Shown here one piece after another: positions 36,542 to 48,801 of a DNA stretch of 64,000 bases. The DNA is from Siderastrea radians (taxonomy: Eukaryota > Cnidaria > Anthozoa > Scleractinia > Rhizangiidae). How positions within the stretch are numbered: the first letter of the stretch is position 1; the number at the start of each line of letters is the position of its first letter. Under the pieces are notes generated by a model. The model saw nothing but the letters and a program-made list of their open reading frames with translations, was not told the origin of the DNA and searched no databases. The stretch lies in assembly GCA_964017195.1 (NCBI GenBank), contig OZ024889.1:60039858-60103857 (forward strand), in the 5' to 3' direction. A program made the translations under genes and the position numbers.

Positions 36542-38152
36542 CTGTGAGCAAAAAATTTCGTAGAACGACTCCGTTTTAAAATGAAATGTGGGTAAAAAGT
36601 CAGCTATAGTTTGTGCTCAGCCCAGGATTTTAACTAGCGACGCGAGATGAGACGACTGTAACGCAAGCTTAAGCATAAGCTGGCAGTATCGCCAGTTTAA
36701 GTATCGCAAGTTTGCTTTACTTGGATTTTTAACTCAGAATAGGTACACATCTCGCCGTGCGAGATTATATGTTCTAATATTATTCTAGATTATATGTTCT
36801 AATATTATTCTTAGATTATATGTTCTAATATTCTTAGATGTATGATTTATTTGTATATTTACTTTTTTTCCTATATCTACATATACATCATTTTTAGGGG
36901 TTTAAATACTTTTGGGAGGGGTAGTCAGTTCGTCATTAAGAGACGTTGTATTATAGTTTTATTGTTTGCTTGTATATAGTATAGCTTATTGTGCACGTAC
37001 ACGTTTTAACGAGTTTTTGTAAGCTCCTCAGTGTTACGTGGATAAATAAACTATTGTATTGTATTGTACTTAACTGCAAGCTTGCGTTGCTGGAATCTTG
37101 CAGTAACGCGTACTTACGTATGCATAAACATGAACACAAGAAGAAGCAACAAACTCACTCTTCTCAGTCTAGTAGCACCCGTTTTTTTTTTGTTCCTACG
37201 TGTTCTTCTCTTTCGTTTTTTAACGGGTTGCTTACCCCAGACCTCCGTTTTTTTGTTCAGCCAAACAAATAGTCGTCAAAATCCCCGGTTTCGGTCATGA
37301 CGTCATGCATTTGCGACGTCAATAATTCAATATAATGAAAGGTACCAAAACAAGATCATGACGTCTTCCTCTAACCGCGTTACTTTACGACATATTTATT
37401 CGTCATAGACTAACCACTGTTAGCTTTCTGGGATTCATCCATTTTTCACAAGAATTGCAGGCGCAGCAAAGTTAAGCTCCTCACGTGGGGTCATAGTGAC
37501 GGGTGTGTGTGTTGGGGGGGGGGGGGAGGCGGGGGCGGGGGCGGTAGGATTTAACGCCTCTAGGGCCTTTTTGTTTTATCCTGGCGATTTGCTTGCGCTC
37601 AGCATCCTTGCATCATTTCCACGTTGATATAGGTGCTGTAATGCTTGCTCTTATGCTCGCGTTGCCAGTGAAAACTAGGCTTTCGTGTGTGGGTCACGCT
37701 CCAAATCAATAGAAACTACCTTACAAATAGAAAATAAAATGTGAAAATTTCAGGAGGAGATCATGTATTTACATGCGGTGGCCTACGCGATTCCTTTGAG
37801 ACCCGTCTTTTCGACCGGCTTGTAACGGGGTATAAACGTTCAGACCATATAAACCCTTTATTATATACCAATCGATGAAAGGATCAAATTTAAGATAGCG
37901 ATAATTGCCTGCAAGATTCTCCATGGTCGTTCTGGCAAGTTCTCTAAATCTCTTACCAATGAATAGTCTCTGTCGCAATCTCTACGATCACATGTATTTT
38001 GAGGATTTCAGCAAAGGACAGGTACAGTATCAAAATTTTTGATAAAGGCTTTCGAAAGACTTTGAATCCACCTATCTGTCCCCCGCCTCAGGATCAACTT
38101 AATATTGACTAGTTCTTCGGAAAAAGCAGCTGTTGGTTATAAATGTACTTAC
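36542..38152. other. Intron/intergenic with G-rich microsatellite
   Basis: Contains a short tandem TTATATGTTCTAATATTATTC repeat near 36,762-36,825 and a G tract at 37,508-37,540; no exon supported. Confidence 0.4.
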
Positions 38153-38806
38153 TAGTTTCATTACACCTTGTCTTGATCAGCATAATTTGATCCACCGATA
38201 ACGCTTGACTATAAATTTGCAAGCACGAGATTCTTCCTCGGAAATGCTCCGCCTGTATCTTTGATGATCCAACTCTAACCCAATATTGAGTCGCTAGTTC
38301 CATCCTTGCCGTGATAAATCGCTCTATGACTGTGCTGTTGTTGACAAAAACTGTCGCCAAACCCGTGTGGTAGTCGTACGTGGTACCAACGAAGTTCCAA
38401 GCGTTTGCTTTGAGAACATTCATTTTATAAAGCACGTAATTTCCCGAGCCGTTTCTGTTCATATATCGCACTTTGACTGCCAAGTCTGAGGGAAAAACCT
38501 GCATCCAACAACCGTAATAATTAGGCCGTTCAGACCCTTCGTACTTATATATCAGGCCATTAGAGTTGTTGAGATACACCCATGCAAACACAGCAGTCGA
38601 AAACCTAGCGTCGAGATGTCCAGTATTTTTCAGAGTCACGTAGCTTTGGTTGTTGCCTTTGAAGAAGAAGGAGCCATTTAGATTTCCAAAAGGACCTGGT
38701 GCAAACGTGATGTTGCTAGAACCGGCCAGCGTGGATCCTCCCGGACTCTTGTCAATAGTTCCATTAGCACCACTTAAGGTGAAGAGACCCAAGGGATAAG
38801 GTACAG
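38153..38806 (-). CDS. LamG/pentraxin-like (concanavalin A fold) domain exon
   Basis: Acceptor CTTCTTAG and donor GTAAGT, phase 1 at both ends. About 217 residues: starts LGLFTLSGANGTIDKSPGG, then SFFFKGNNQSYVTLKNTG, FSTAVFAWVYLNNSNGLIYKY, WNFVGTTYDYHTGLATVFVN, and ends FRGRISCLQIYSQALSVDQI. This is the single-exon LamG-like jelly-roll common in cnidarian lectin-type proteins. Seven N-x-S/T sites suggest secretion or an ectodomain. Confidence 0.8.
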
Positions 38807-39463
38807 CTAAGAAGAGAAGCAACAATTGAAAAATGAAAGAAAGGATAGTTATGACTTACGCTGTCTCCCTTCTTCAACCTTTGCGTCAAATTTAGGTAGC
38901 CAAAAAAAGCAGACAGCTACCGTCAATTTTATCCATGCGTGTGTTTGGCATTATTTCGTCGTGTTGAATCGTCTTGTTGAATGTAGAAAGGATAAACAGA
39001 TGCAAAAAGGATAAAAAACTTTGATTTAAAACCAGAGCCTGGTAACAAACAGGCTGAAAAATATAACACCCGAAGAAACAAAATATCTTTCCTCTGAACT
39101 TGGCGCGGGATCGCTTAGAAGATACATAACACTTTTCCTGAAGAAAACAGAAAAAAACACTATGTGCATTCTAGTATCCAGCAAAATTAAATAAACCAAT
39201 GTTTTTTTAACCCTTCAGTTCTCCCTCAAGAATCGAGAGTTGAATCAGTTGACCTGGCTCTGACTTCTTCGAGTATGAAGATAAAAGCCCAAATTGTGAT
39301 CATTCAAATAAAGTACTTCAGGCATACTTTACAACGGTGCTGTTTTTTTAAAACAGTATTCCTAAACAAATAGTGTTTTTGTCTAGCTTCTATATTTACC
39401 GCTTTAAGGATGCAAGTCGATAAATATTATTACTGTTAGTATAAGAATTGTCAGCTAACCTAC

Positions 39464-39892
39464 CTAGTGGCTCTTCACAGATGTATCCGTTAGGTGTGGT
39501 ACAACTTCCATCACCCCAACGCCATCCATATCCGTTCCACGCTGCATCCTTACTAATAGCATTCAAGAACAACCCACATCTATAATAACCCCTCGGTTCC
39601 CCCGGACCCCACAGGTTAATTGTCCTCGACACCTTGTTCCCATTGCTCCAGATCCAGTTTAAGTGGCTGCTTAATCCTAGCCTTAATTCACGGTCATCAA
39701 ACGTCAGTTCTTTTCTCTGATTGGCCAGGTCTTTCAGCGTCATGGCGTTATTGACAACTGCAAGGTCGGCGCCCAATTTGTGACAGAACGACCGCGCGTC
39801 ACTCCACTGCGCTTCGTACTGGAAATTGTATAGGAAACACGCTTTGTTGAGCTTGTACCACCCGGGTGCACAGCCATCAGAGGAACGATTTG
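39464..39892 (-). CDS. C-type lectin-like domain exon (CTLD-1)
   Basis: Acceptor ATTTTACAG, donor GTAGGT, phase 1 at both ends. Reads GCAPGWYKLNKACFLYNF, QWSDARSFCHKLGADLAVV, LRLGLSSHLNWIWSNGNKV, NLWGPGEPRGYYRCGLFL and ends GYICEEPL. The GEP near position 95 is close to the EPN/EPR sugar-type motif and follows the long-form CTLD layout with all four main Cys. Confidence 0.82.
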
Positions 39893-42667
39893 CTGTAAAA
39901 TCAGATCAATCGATGGTTGAACTGTTAGTCCCTTCTCTTTTTAAATCAACGAAGGACATTACAACGTCGAATAAATGGGTGTTCTACTTGTCTTAACCTT
40001 CAATGGAGTTCGCAAATTGAAATAATGAGAAAATCTCAGCAATTAAGTTGCCGTTGAATAACTAGACTGCCATACCGCCGTTAAAATCCGAGAATGAGAG
40101 GTTGCAACCGACGTTTCTTTTTACCACTTCCTTTAGATCAAATGAGCACATCACGTCTTTTGAATAGGTGTTTTATCTGTCCTAGCTGGCTACTGATGTA
40201 TTTAAAAAATAATAAAAGAGGAAGGAGAAAAAATAATGAAAAAAGTTAAGCTAAGTTCACATTATTTTAGGCGGCCAGTATGTCAAAGTTTCCGCCGTAT
40301 AATAGCTTAAATGTCGGTTAACCGTTCCAAAAAAAGAGAGTTAAGAGAGTTTTGAGGCCTTATGTGCCACTCGGCTTGAAGAGGATGAGTGAGTGAGTAA
40401 GAGTATTTTTAGCATATGACCGATTAACAGATCTATGTGAACAGAATGTTTAGCTAAAGATATTTATTAATAGCTTTGTTTTTCTCTTTTATTTTTCCAC
40501 ACCTGCTATCTCAGGACAATTGCAAACTTTTAAAGACAACGGTGGTTGGGAAACACGGAAGGCGGTATGGAGTTAAATGTTTCCCTTTTGGCGTTTTAAG
40601 ACGCCATCATGTCGTAATGGCAAGCCACCAAACGCCGAAATGAAAGCTTTCCATTCTTTGGTGGAGAACTAAAGTAAGCCAACAAAAGGAAAATTCAACT
40701 CAGGAACGTCTCTAAACCCGCCCTTGCGTAGCCAATATTTCAGATTGTGAGTTTTGCAAATTGTCAGACACTGGGTGCAGCTGATAGTTAGCGAATGGCT
40801 AAGGAAGGCTAAACCAGTCGGTTTGACGTAACAGAGGTATTTTTGAAAAGATTATGAATCTGGGAAAAAGCAGATCTTTGCAAGGGTTACTGGAATTCAA
40901 AAAATAAAAATGTGGGTAACCACGTATTTTGTCAAAGCAAGATAATAGCCCAATTTCGATATATTAAAATTCAGTTTTAAACAATGGGCATCATTTCTAG
41001 GCTTAGGGGAATAAGTCATATAAATCCTTACATTATTCCCCTAAGCCTCGTACTGATGTCTATTGTTTTAAGCTGAATTTTAATATATCGAAATTAGGCT
41101 ATTAAGCAACCAAGGTTATAAAAAAGCTTTAAAATACTGAACAAAGTATGACATTTTCCTTCCAAATTTAAGCTTAATTATCGCTGAAAAATTTTACTCC
41201 CAATTTTCTTTTTGGATTCTGATAGCTATTGCTAAGATTTGCTTTTTTCACATAGTCATAAGCCCTACAAAAACCCGAGTATCTCGGACCAGAGCAGAGA
41301 TGCCCAGAACGTTTGCGCAACAGCAAAAAGAGACATCGTCCGTTACTGTCGAGCCAGGTGAAGCGCAACCCCCATAGAATGAAAATTTGAATTGATTATT
41401 GCAACATTGGTTTCATTATTCTATTCAATAATCCACTTTTTAAACGAAGAATGAAATATTCAAAATGAAACTTATTCCATTAGCCGATTATTAATTGCCT
41501 CAGGCACGTAGGAATTTGACAGATATTCCTGAACTGTATTCCAACGGTCATCTGATTTTAAAATTTTTCTCTTCTCTTTTGTCCACGACCAGCTTTCTGA
41601 AACAAATCAGAACAAGGAAAAAACCTTGAGCATTTTAATGGGACTGAAAGGGGGGGGGGGGGGGGAGGGGGCGATTGCGTTAGGAAAGCAGAAGAAAAAC
41701 TAAAACAATGTGAGAACCCGTTAACCCTATTTTGCCTAGGCTTGTTTTGAGTTTCTGAGCCTGAGGGGGAGAAGTGCCCCCCCCCATATAGATCTCGAAA
41801 AGTATTAAAGCTCTTGCGATGAAACTTGGCACGTTTTTAGCACATCATTATCTTAACAGATTAGGCTTATGCGGTGTCAATTATGACTTGGAATGATGTC
41901 ACAATGACGTCATAAACGAGCCATTTTTGAATTTTGAGGCCGCCATCTTGAATCCCGAGCCTGCAGTCATACAGCTGACAATGACGTCATCGAAAAATAT
42001 ATGAATTTGTTCTAAGAAACATACTTAATGAAAATAAGCACAAAAAAGTTTAAGGATTGTCGCCTTCTTACAAACGAAGGGGAAAAACTGAAAAAAAAGA
42101 CTGAAAAAAGACTGAAAATGGTCAAAATGCACTTCTGAGTAGACGGTTGCTAGGAAACGTCAATCATCATACACACGTCATTGACGCAGGTGATTATTCG
42201 TCTAGCCGTTTAAAAGTTATAATTCATTAAAGTCAGCGCGGGCACAATGTGCCCCACCCCCCCCCCCCCCCGTCCAAGGCTAAATAGGGTTGAGCGGTTT
42301 ATGCAAATCGGGAAACCAGTCAAAATCCAACGTGCCTATTGCGTGAATAATCGAATCAAAAATCGGGTATGGGATCGAGTTTCAGTTTGAATATTTCGTT
42401 ATTCATTTGAAAAGCAGATTATTGAAACGAATAATGAAATCAGTATTGCAATAATCAACCTGGCCCGACTACAATTATCCCTGAATAAGCAAATAGAATA
42501 GTAATGTGAATTGATATGCCTCTGCACTAATGTTAAATATTGAGAATCGCTATCTCGAACTCTGTTCCAAGAAAATGACTCTGCCCCTGCCAAACAGACA
42601 CCCTGTATAAACCAACACTCTTTCCCTTCGGTGTCAGCATTACGGGCTTCCGCTTTTTATCTCTCAC
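39893..42667. other. Intronic stretch with foldback and G/C tracts
   Basis: Inverted repeat at 40,943-41,104 (TTCGATATATTAAAATTCAG and complement, around TTAGGGGAATAA/TTATTCCCCTAA). G tract at 41,650-41,670, C tract at 42,250-42,272. A minus ORF at 41,174-41,368 has no domain. Confidence 0.5.
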
Positions 42668-43236
42668 CTGGTTCGGTGACATTAAATGCGTAAAACGAGA
42701 AAATAATATCTCTCCTGCAGCAACCCACATTGCGGTAGTCATCCAGACTAAGCATGACGCCATATTTTTGCCTGTCAAATAAGTAAATCTTCCTGGTTTC
42801 GTGTTGCAGATCCTGTGCACTGTTCAGAACAACCATGTCCATCGGGAAGTCTGTATAGCGATAAAGATCCAACGTTGTTGAAAAAAAGCTGTGCCCGCTG
42901 GATTCTCGAGAGTATATGAAGTACACTACCTCATTTGTATTTCCTCGTGGATGTTCGAGAGTGAATCGGAAATCCTCGGCGTATTGACTGTGTTCGGAAG
43001 GCCTAGCGGTTATTTGGAACACTTGACCCTTATAAGAGGACACGTAGTAGGTTGTTTTTTCTGCAACGTTAAGATCCAAGTAAGAAAAACGTGGCTGTAT
43101 TACAGTCTCTACTATGTTAACGTTCACTCCCAAAACAGTGCTTATTTTAATCACCGAAACGGCCCCATTTTTGGGGATAAAAGAAGTTTTGAATTTACAA
43201 TATCCCAAGAGCTTATGCCTGGTTCTCATGTGCGTT
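42668..43236 (-). CDS. Exon with unrecognised beta-rich extracellular domain
   Basis: A long open minus frame that ends at donor GTGAGA after CCAG. The left boundary is firm; the right one (around 43,236 after TTTCGCAG) is a guess. It encodes about 190 residues: VIQPRFSYLDLNVAEKTTYY, FRFTLEHPRGNTNEVVYFIY and MLSLDDYRNVGCCRRDI are the most regular parts. Few repeats and good codon structure argue for a real domain, located between MAM and C-type lectin exons. I do not recognise the family. Confidence 0.55.
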
Positions 43237-43695
43237 TGACGTGCCTGCGAAATAATCACCTGTACTGCCTGGGATGCATCTTATCGCCTGCCCAGTATCA
43301 GCAACTTTCCCAGGTCTTTACTACTGACGTGCGTGCGAAATTGAGTTGAGGTTAACTTCGCCGGCATGTCGAAGGTTCTTCCAGCAAATCTGCGACAAAA
43401 TTCGTCTCCGAGTACATTCAAGTGGCAAACCTGCGTCACAAAATTGGCACTGATATGATCGCTCTTTCTACCCCAGAATTACCGCTTTCGTCTTTTGAGT
43501 GATCCACGCAGAATATCTGTACGCCACACCTGGGACTCGTCAGATGTTATCATACGCATGCCTGCGATACATCATGTAACAACTAGGCTTTAGCTTTTGT
43601 TTCCCCATGGCATTACCCGTTCTCGTAAACTCGTCCCACTCGTTTTCTCGTTTTATCATAGCTGGAAGAAAACATAAACTTTTGGTTTTAACCCA

Positions 43696-43935
43696 GGGGC
43701 CCGTTTCTCGAAACTCACGACAACTTTTCGGGCCCGGTAAGTATTTTTTCGAGCTCATTTATTTATCAGCTAATGGCAATTATTAGCGCAAACTTGGCGA
43801 TATGCTTAAAGAAATTATAAAGATTAAAATTTAGCTTTAAAAACAATAAAAATTTTGTAGCTATTCGAGAATATTGTACACCTAAAATAGTTTTCGGCCC
43901 CGAAAAGTTATCGGGAGTTTCGAGAAACGGGCCCC
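43696..43935. repeat. Foldback with GGGGCCCGTTTCTCGAAACT arms
   Basis: Left GGGGCCCGTTTCTCGAAACT and its complement ending at 43,935 flank an AT-rich core. Confidence 0.75.
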
Positions 43936-43947
43936 AGCATATCATAG

Positions 43948-44253
43948 GTCGGTAAATCATGATTGCCCGGATGAGTGTATTCCTGAGAAGGACTGTTTGT
44001 GATGACATTGGCTGACGTTTCGACAACCAATCATCAGAGTCAAGTGAACTGTGAATCGTCGGTCGATGTTATAAGTCTCTGGTCGTTGTCCTGATTGGTC
44101 GACGATCTCGTGATGTTATTGGTCATCTGTCAGTTAAGCCGTGATGTTACTGGCTGTGAAGACTGTAAAACGTGATTGCGAAACGTCAGTTAATGTTATC
44201 ACAAACAGTCCTTCTCAGGAATACACTCACCCGGACGATCATAATTTACCGAC
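43948..44253. mobile_element. MITE with GTCGGTAAATCATGAT ends
   Basis: About 80-bp inverted arms share CGGATGAGTGTATTCCTGAG and GGACTGTTTGTGATGACATT with the copies near 34.5 kb and 30.6 kb. Confidence 0.7.
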
Positions 44254-44311
44254 CAATGATAAACTTTTCCTTTGATCGTAACACTCGCTCGAATAACGTG
44301 ACTGACATTAC

Positions 44312-44402
44312 CTGGTTGTTTACAAGTGCCCCTTTGAAATGAAAAGTCGTCCAGTGCAGCATTTCCATATTGAGTCCTGCCACTCACACCATCAATAATT
44401 AT
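44312..44402 (-). CDS. MAM domain 3, last exon
   Basis: Acceptor TCTTTACCAG, donor GTAATG; reads IIIDGVSGRTQYGNAALDDF then FQRGTCKQ. The G-x-x-G-x-x-A-L-D-D-F/I signature ends MAM domains, which are adhesive modules of receptor phosphatases and meprins. Confidence 0.8.
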
Positions 44403-45344
44403 CTGGTAAAGAAAAAAAGGGACATCTAAGGTCAAGCCCAGTTTAATTTCGGCTGCTGTAGTCGGCCATTTTGGAGGGTGTCGGTTGTGGGGTAGAAAAG
44501 AGCTAGCGGGAGAGTATGCGTCTATATGGTCACACGTTAGGTTTCACCCAAATACAGTAGGAGCTCTCGTAAGCGACCACCTCGGGAATTCTGAACCTAG
44601 TGATAAAACATTAGAGGATGGTTGCTTACGAGAACCTTTGGCAGAAAGCTAGCATATGTTGATGTTTACTTATGGCATTGTATTAATAATAATAAATAGT
44701 TTTTTATTGCCTATCACAGGAGACGTTCGCGTATTTACAAGTAAACGAACGATTAGCTCCTCTTATGTTATGTGTTACTCTAAAATTGATCGAGAAGTGA
44801 ATGCTTTTATGAGAGTGTTGACTAAGTGGTCGCTTACGAGAACTTAAAACAATGGAAAAGACCAGTCATTAGTTCAAAAAATGGTCGCAGTCACTTACGG
44901 GAGCGGTCGCTTACGATAGCGAATAATTACAGAGTTTAAGTGACAATTTAAACGGGTCTCTCAATGCCGGTCGTGACTAGAGCTGGTCGCTTACGAGAGT
45001 GTTCGCAAGGAGAGCTTCAACTGTAGTTCGATTTTGCACCCGTTGCGCTAAATTTTCTTTTGGTAGCTCAAAAGAGGGTGCTTATTGGGGAGGGGTGCTT
45101 ATTTCTTTTTTGACATAAATCCAGGGGAAATCAATTTTGGTTTGAGTTCGTGCACGCTCCGAGATGGCGAGGCTCGAGAGTCAACAGTATAAAGTGTGAA
45201 ATGAAGATGTGAACACTACTTCCATTCTGTGTATAAAGTATAACAATATGAAATCATCTGGCCACACGTGTTAACCCCCAAGAATTGATGGAGTGAACTA
45301 TGTAATCATATACTTTCTTAATAAACAAGCACTTCACAACTCAC

Positions 45345-45601
45345 TTGATAGACGCCAGTCTCGTTGATGCTAAGTTGTTCTTGTATCCAGAACTTTCCCC
45401 GCTCCTCAGATTTAAGCCATACCGGTTTTAACCTGTTTGAGCCTTGACCTCTTATGTATATAACAACACAGCTCATGTCGTTGCCATACATGTGATAGTA
45501 GAACGTCATACATTGCGGTCCTCGCATCAATGGACCCACTATTCGAACAGTGTCTTTCTCTTGAAGATAATAGTTCTCGATATAAATGTACATTCCATAT
45601 C
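45345..45601 (-). CDS. MAM domain 3, middle exon
   Basis: Acceptor TATCTCCTTAG, donor GTGAGT. Includes MYIYIENYYLQEKDTVRIVG, then MRGPQCMTFYYHMYGNDMSC and LSINETGVYQ, a standard MAM centre with the conserved F-Y-Y-H-M-Y-G block. Joins the exons on either side in order. Confidence 0.82.
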
Positions 45602-45865
45602 CTAAGGAGATAAATGAATTAGGGTAGCTCAGTGGCTAAAAATTTAATTCCTACGTTCGTCTTTCCCAGAAGGAAATACGTCGTTTACCATAAGTTGATC
45701 TATAAACGGTGATTGCAAGCCAATGCGTTGTTCTCTGAATGATGACTTAAAATTTTGTAGCCTTCCATCATCCCCTGGGTATATTTGCTCGATCCAAAAA
45801 GAATTTGTATTCAGTTGCTTTTAGTCTAAAATGAAACGAAAACTAAACTGTCTTTTAGTTCTAAA

Positions 45866-46000
45866 TCAACAACAACAACAACAACAACAACAACAAGCTT
45901 TATTTGCATGACTATAACAAAGTATTACAGTATTGCAAAAGCCACTTAAAATTTAATTATTAATTTCTTACTTAATTAAAATAAAAGGACTTAATTGCTT
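45866..46000. repeat. (AAC)n with truncated retrotransposon 3' UTR
   Basis: The AAC run and the following AGCTTTATTTGCATGACTAT match 47,945-48,040 next to an RT fragment, so this is a 5'-truncated minus-strand copy of the same element. Confidence 0.6.
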
Positions 46001-46480
46001 TTTTTGTAATTGACCAGTTTGTTGTTTCGGGAGGTCCTGCACCGTTGAGAAGAGATTTTAAAACGTCAACAACAACAACAGCAACTTACTTGCATTCCCA
46101 TATACATAGATGGTATTTGGATAAAAAGAAAAAATGCAACAACGATAATAACAATACTACAGCAATAATAAAGTAAATGTGCAGGCTAAAAGGAAGTAAA
46201 TTTCATTTTCTACTTAAGAGGGTCAGGAATTGCAACACGCGACAGGCATGCGCATTCCAAACTACGACGTGAATAATCTAATGCTTGATGTACATACTGA
46301 AAGTCCTCTATTGAAAAGGATGGGAGGAGAGGCTTAATAGACATGGGTGAATTTTGTTTATTTTGCAGACGAGAAAGGGGAAGGGCTTTTCACAAGGAGG
46401 GCTTAATAGAGGGAGGGGCTAAATCGAGGAAGCATAGTATACATAGTGAAATATGACGTTCTTAAAATTTGCTGCATTAC

Positions 46481-46603
46481 CCGAAGTGTGATCGCGGTCC
46501 GGGCCACTGAACTGGTTTAGAGTTCTGTGCCCTCTCGTCCACTTCGAAATGAAATCGCCACTGTGCCTCCATAGACACAAGCTGGAATCAAAGTTACAAT
46601 TCC
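46481..46603 (-). CDS. MAM domain 3, first exon
   Basis: Acceptor TTTTCTTGAAG, donor GTAATG after TTCGG. Reads NCNFDSSLCLWRHSGDFIS and GPDRDHTSG, the typical N-terminal MAM pattern with C-x-F-x7-C and G-P-x-x-D-H-T. Confidence 0.78.
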
Positions 46604-47030
46604 CTTCAAGAAAAAAAGAATGGCTCAGAGTGGTCGAAAGGAAATACAGATCAAAACTTGCGCCATATAAGCTCACGAATCATAATCATAGCGGCAGATG
46701 TTGTGAGAGATAAGTTTTAAAATCCACTTCTACGGGAGAGTGGAGATGGCGAAGGGTTGGGGGAGAGAACGATCAGTGCCAGGCAAGTAGGATCATCAAT
46801 CATTTACAGAGGAACCCCGATCTAAAGAGGTACTAAGAAACTGGCAAAATTGTGTTCGTTGTAACGAAGGGTGGTTCCATCGCGATTCTTTTCCATACAT
46901 TTTACTATTACTGGGGTGAAGAATGTGGTTCGTTATACCGGGGTTTCGTTATACAGGGGTTCGTTTTATCGGGGTAACCATTGTATGTAAATGCGATATG
47001 AAAGTTTCATTTGACTCGGGAATCAAAGTT

Positions 47031-47456
47031 TAAGACGGAATCCATTAGGAAATTGAGTAATTTTAATTTTCAGTGGACAAAAATCTTGTACCAGAATAAT
47101 TTAAAGCACATCGCATTCTTTTTTACATTTTTCGAGAGCTATGAATGTAATTTGTTATCTGTAATAACCCCAAAGACAATTTTTTATGGGAGCCCGAGAA
47201 AATAAATTTCAAATTTCACAAAATGAAATCTTACGCATAATAATTTACCTATTTTACCCGTGTTTACACAATTCCTGTGAAATTTGAAATTTAATTTCAC
47301 GGGCTCCCATAAGAAATTGTCTTTGGTGTTATTACAGATAACTAATTACGTCTATAGCTCTTAAAAAGTGTAAAAAAGAATGCGATATATTTTAAATTAT
47401 TAAGGTACAAGATTTTTATCCACTGATTACTCGATTTCCTGATGGATTCCGTCTTA
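47031..47456. repeat. Foldback element
   Basis: Arms of about 180 bp such as AAGACGGAATCCATTAGGAA at 47,031 and its complement near 47,440, with TATGGGAGCCCG near 47,185 mirrored near 47,303. Confidence 0.7.
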
Positions 47457-47608
47457 ACCTCTTTTAAGCTTCCAAGCAGGTCAGTAAACAGTGTTAAAAA
47501 TAATCGACAGGTTAAATGGTTCAGACGCCCTCAGACTGACGAAGTACTGAAACTACCTTTTAAGGTTGTTTCAAACATTTTTTCGGATGATTGAGATGAG
47601 AAAACTAC

Positions 47609-47723
47609 CTTGTGGAATCACTCCAGCTTCATTTTTATCCTCACACAGCCCATCAGTAAATGAGACGTCATCTACAGCTATATCCCCTTGCCAGCTCTTG
47701 CCAACAGTTGCTGTTAATATAAT
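47609..47723 (-). CDS. MAM domain 2, last exon
   Basis: Acceptor GCCGTTGCAG, donor GTAGTT. Encodes IILTATVGKSWQGDIAVDDV, then SFTDGLCEDK, the closing MAM strand block. It pairs best with the middle exon at 57,452-57,720, which would leave a nearly 10-kb intron filled with repeats. Confidence 0.72.
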
Positions 47724-47940
47724 CTGCAACGGCGTTAAATAAACAATATGTAGGCATTATAAGTGCGATACCAGTACGAATGCCACATTGTGTACTCGTT
47801 AAAAACAGCCACTTTCCTAAAGCCCACTCTTTAGCTTCCTTTTGCAGAGACAGGATTGTTGTTTTAAATCTGAGATAGAGGCAAGGCAGAATTTAGATTA
47901 ACTAGTTACTGCAAAGCGGTCGCAAACCTTAACTAAGCAA

Positions 47941-48801
47941 GCAACAACAAGCTTTATTTGCATGACTATAACAAAGTATTACAGTATTGCAAAAGCCACT
48001 TAAATTTAATTATTAATTACTCAATTAATTAAAATAACTAAAGAGATTACAACCATTTCTTATTTTTAACCATTCAGAGAGGTGGCCATTGTAACAAGTT
48101 TGTCTCTCTGTTCAAAGCATGACGAGATGAATGTAATTAATTGAATATTTAGAAAATAATCAGTACAATTCATAAGATGTGACAATAAGGTCTCATGTGA
48201 TAATAGTCGTAGAAATGGGATTTTAGGTTCTATTTCAGTAAAGAACCTGTCTCTTATCAAAGAATAGCTCGAGCAATCTAGTAAAAAATGAGTTTCATCT
48301 TCAATTTTGTTACAATTGCAGAGACTACCTAACCTCTCATCACGAGGTATTTTGTCGTATGTACCTGTTTCAATCGGAAGTTTATGACTGCTTATTCTCA
48401 GTTTTACTAATGATTTTCTAGATGGGTTCTTTCTTGTTAGATCTAGGTAGGCAGAAAGGCTATAATTCTTTTTGAATGTGTAATAAAAACTAAGTTTTTG
48501 CGAATGTTGAAGGGTTCGGTTCCAATAAGAGATATATTTCTTTTTCATGAGATCTACATATTGTTTGATTTTACCTTCATTCAGTGAATTACAATTAAAG
48601 TCACAGAAATTATAATAGCCGGTCATAGCCAGAGACTAGAGTAAAAACTATTATGACCATTATAATGAAGGTCAATAGATATTTTAAAGATTGTTTGACT
48701 ATAGAGCTTTCTTCCTTTTCTCGGAGGTAGTTTAAGTAATTAAGTATCTTTTTATTTATAGCGGAGAGCTGAGCTCCATACTTATAAACCATGCGACTCA
48801 A
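47941..48801 (-). pseudogene. Non-LTR retrotransposon RT C-terminal fragment
   Basis: Minus-strand frame 48,626-48,066 has KLRISSHKLPIETGTYDKIP, then CNCNKIEDETHFLLDC, a Cys/His cluster usual at the C-terminus of jockey/CR1-type RTs. A second frame (48,801-48,610) continues upstream after a frameshift. The 3' side ends with the AGCTTTATTTGCATGACTAT UTR. Inactive. Confidence 0.72.

Noticed and set aside
41174..41368. 64-codon minus-strand ORF
   Set aside because: No domain and no splice signals that match the neighbouring exon phases.
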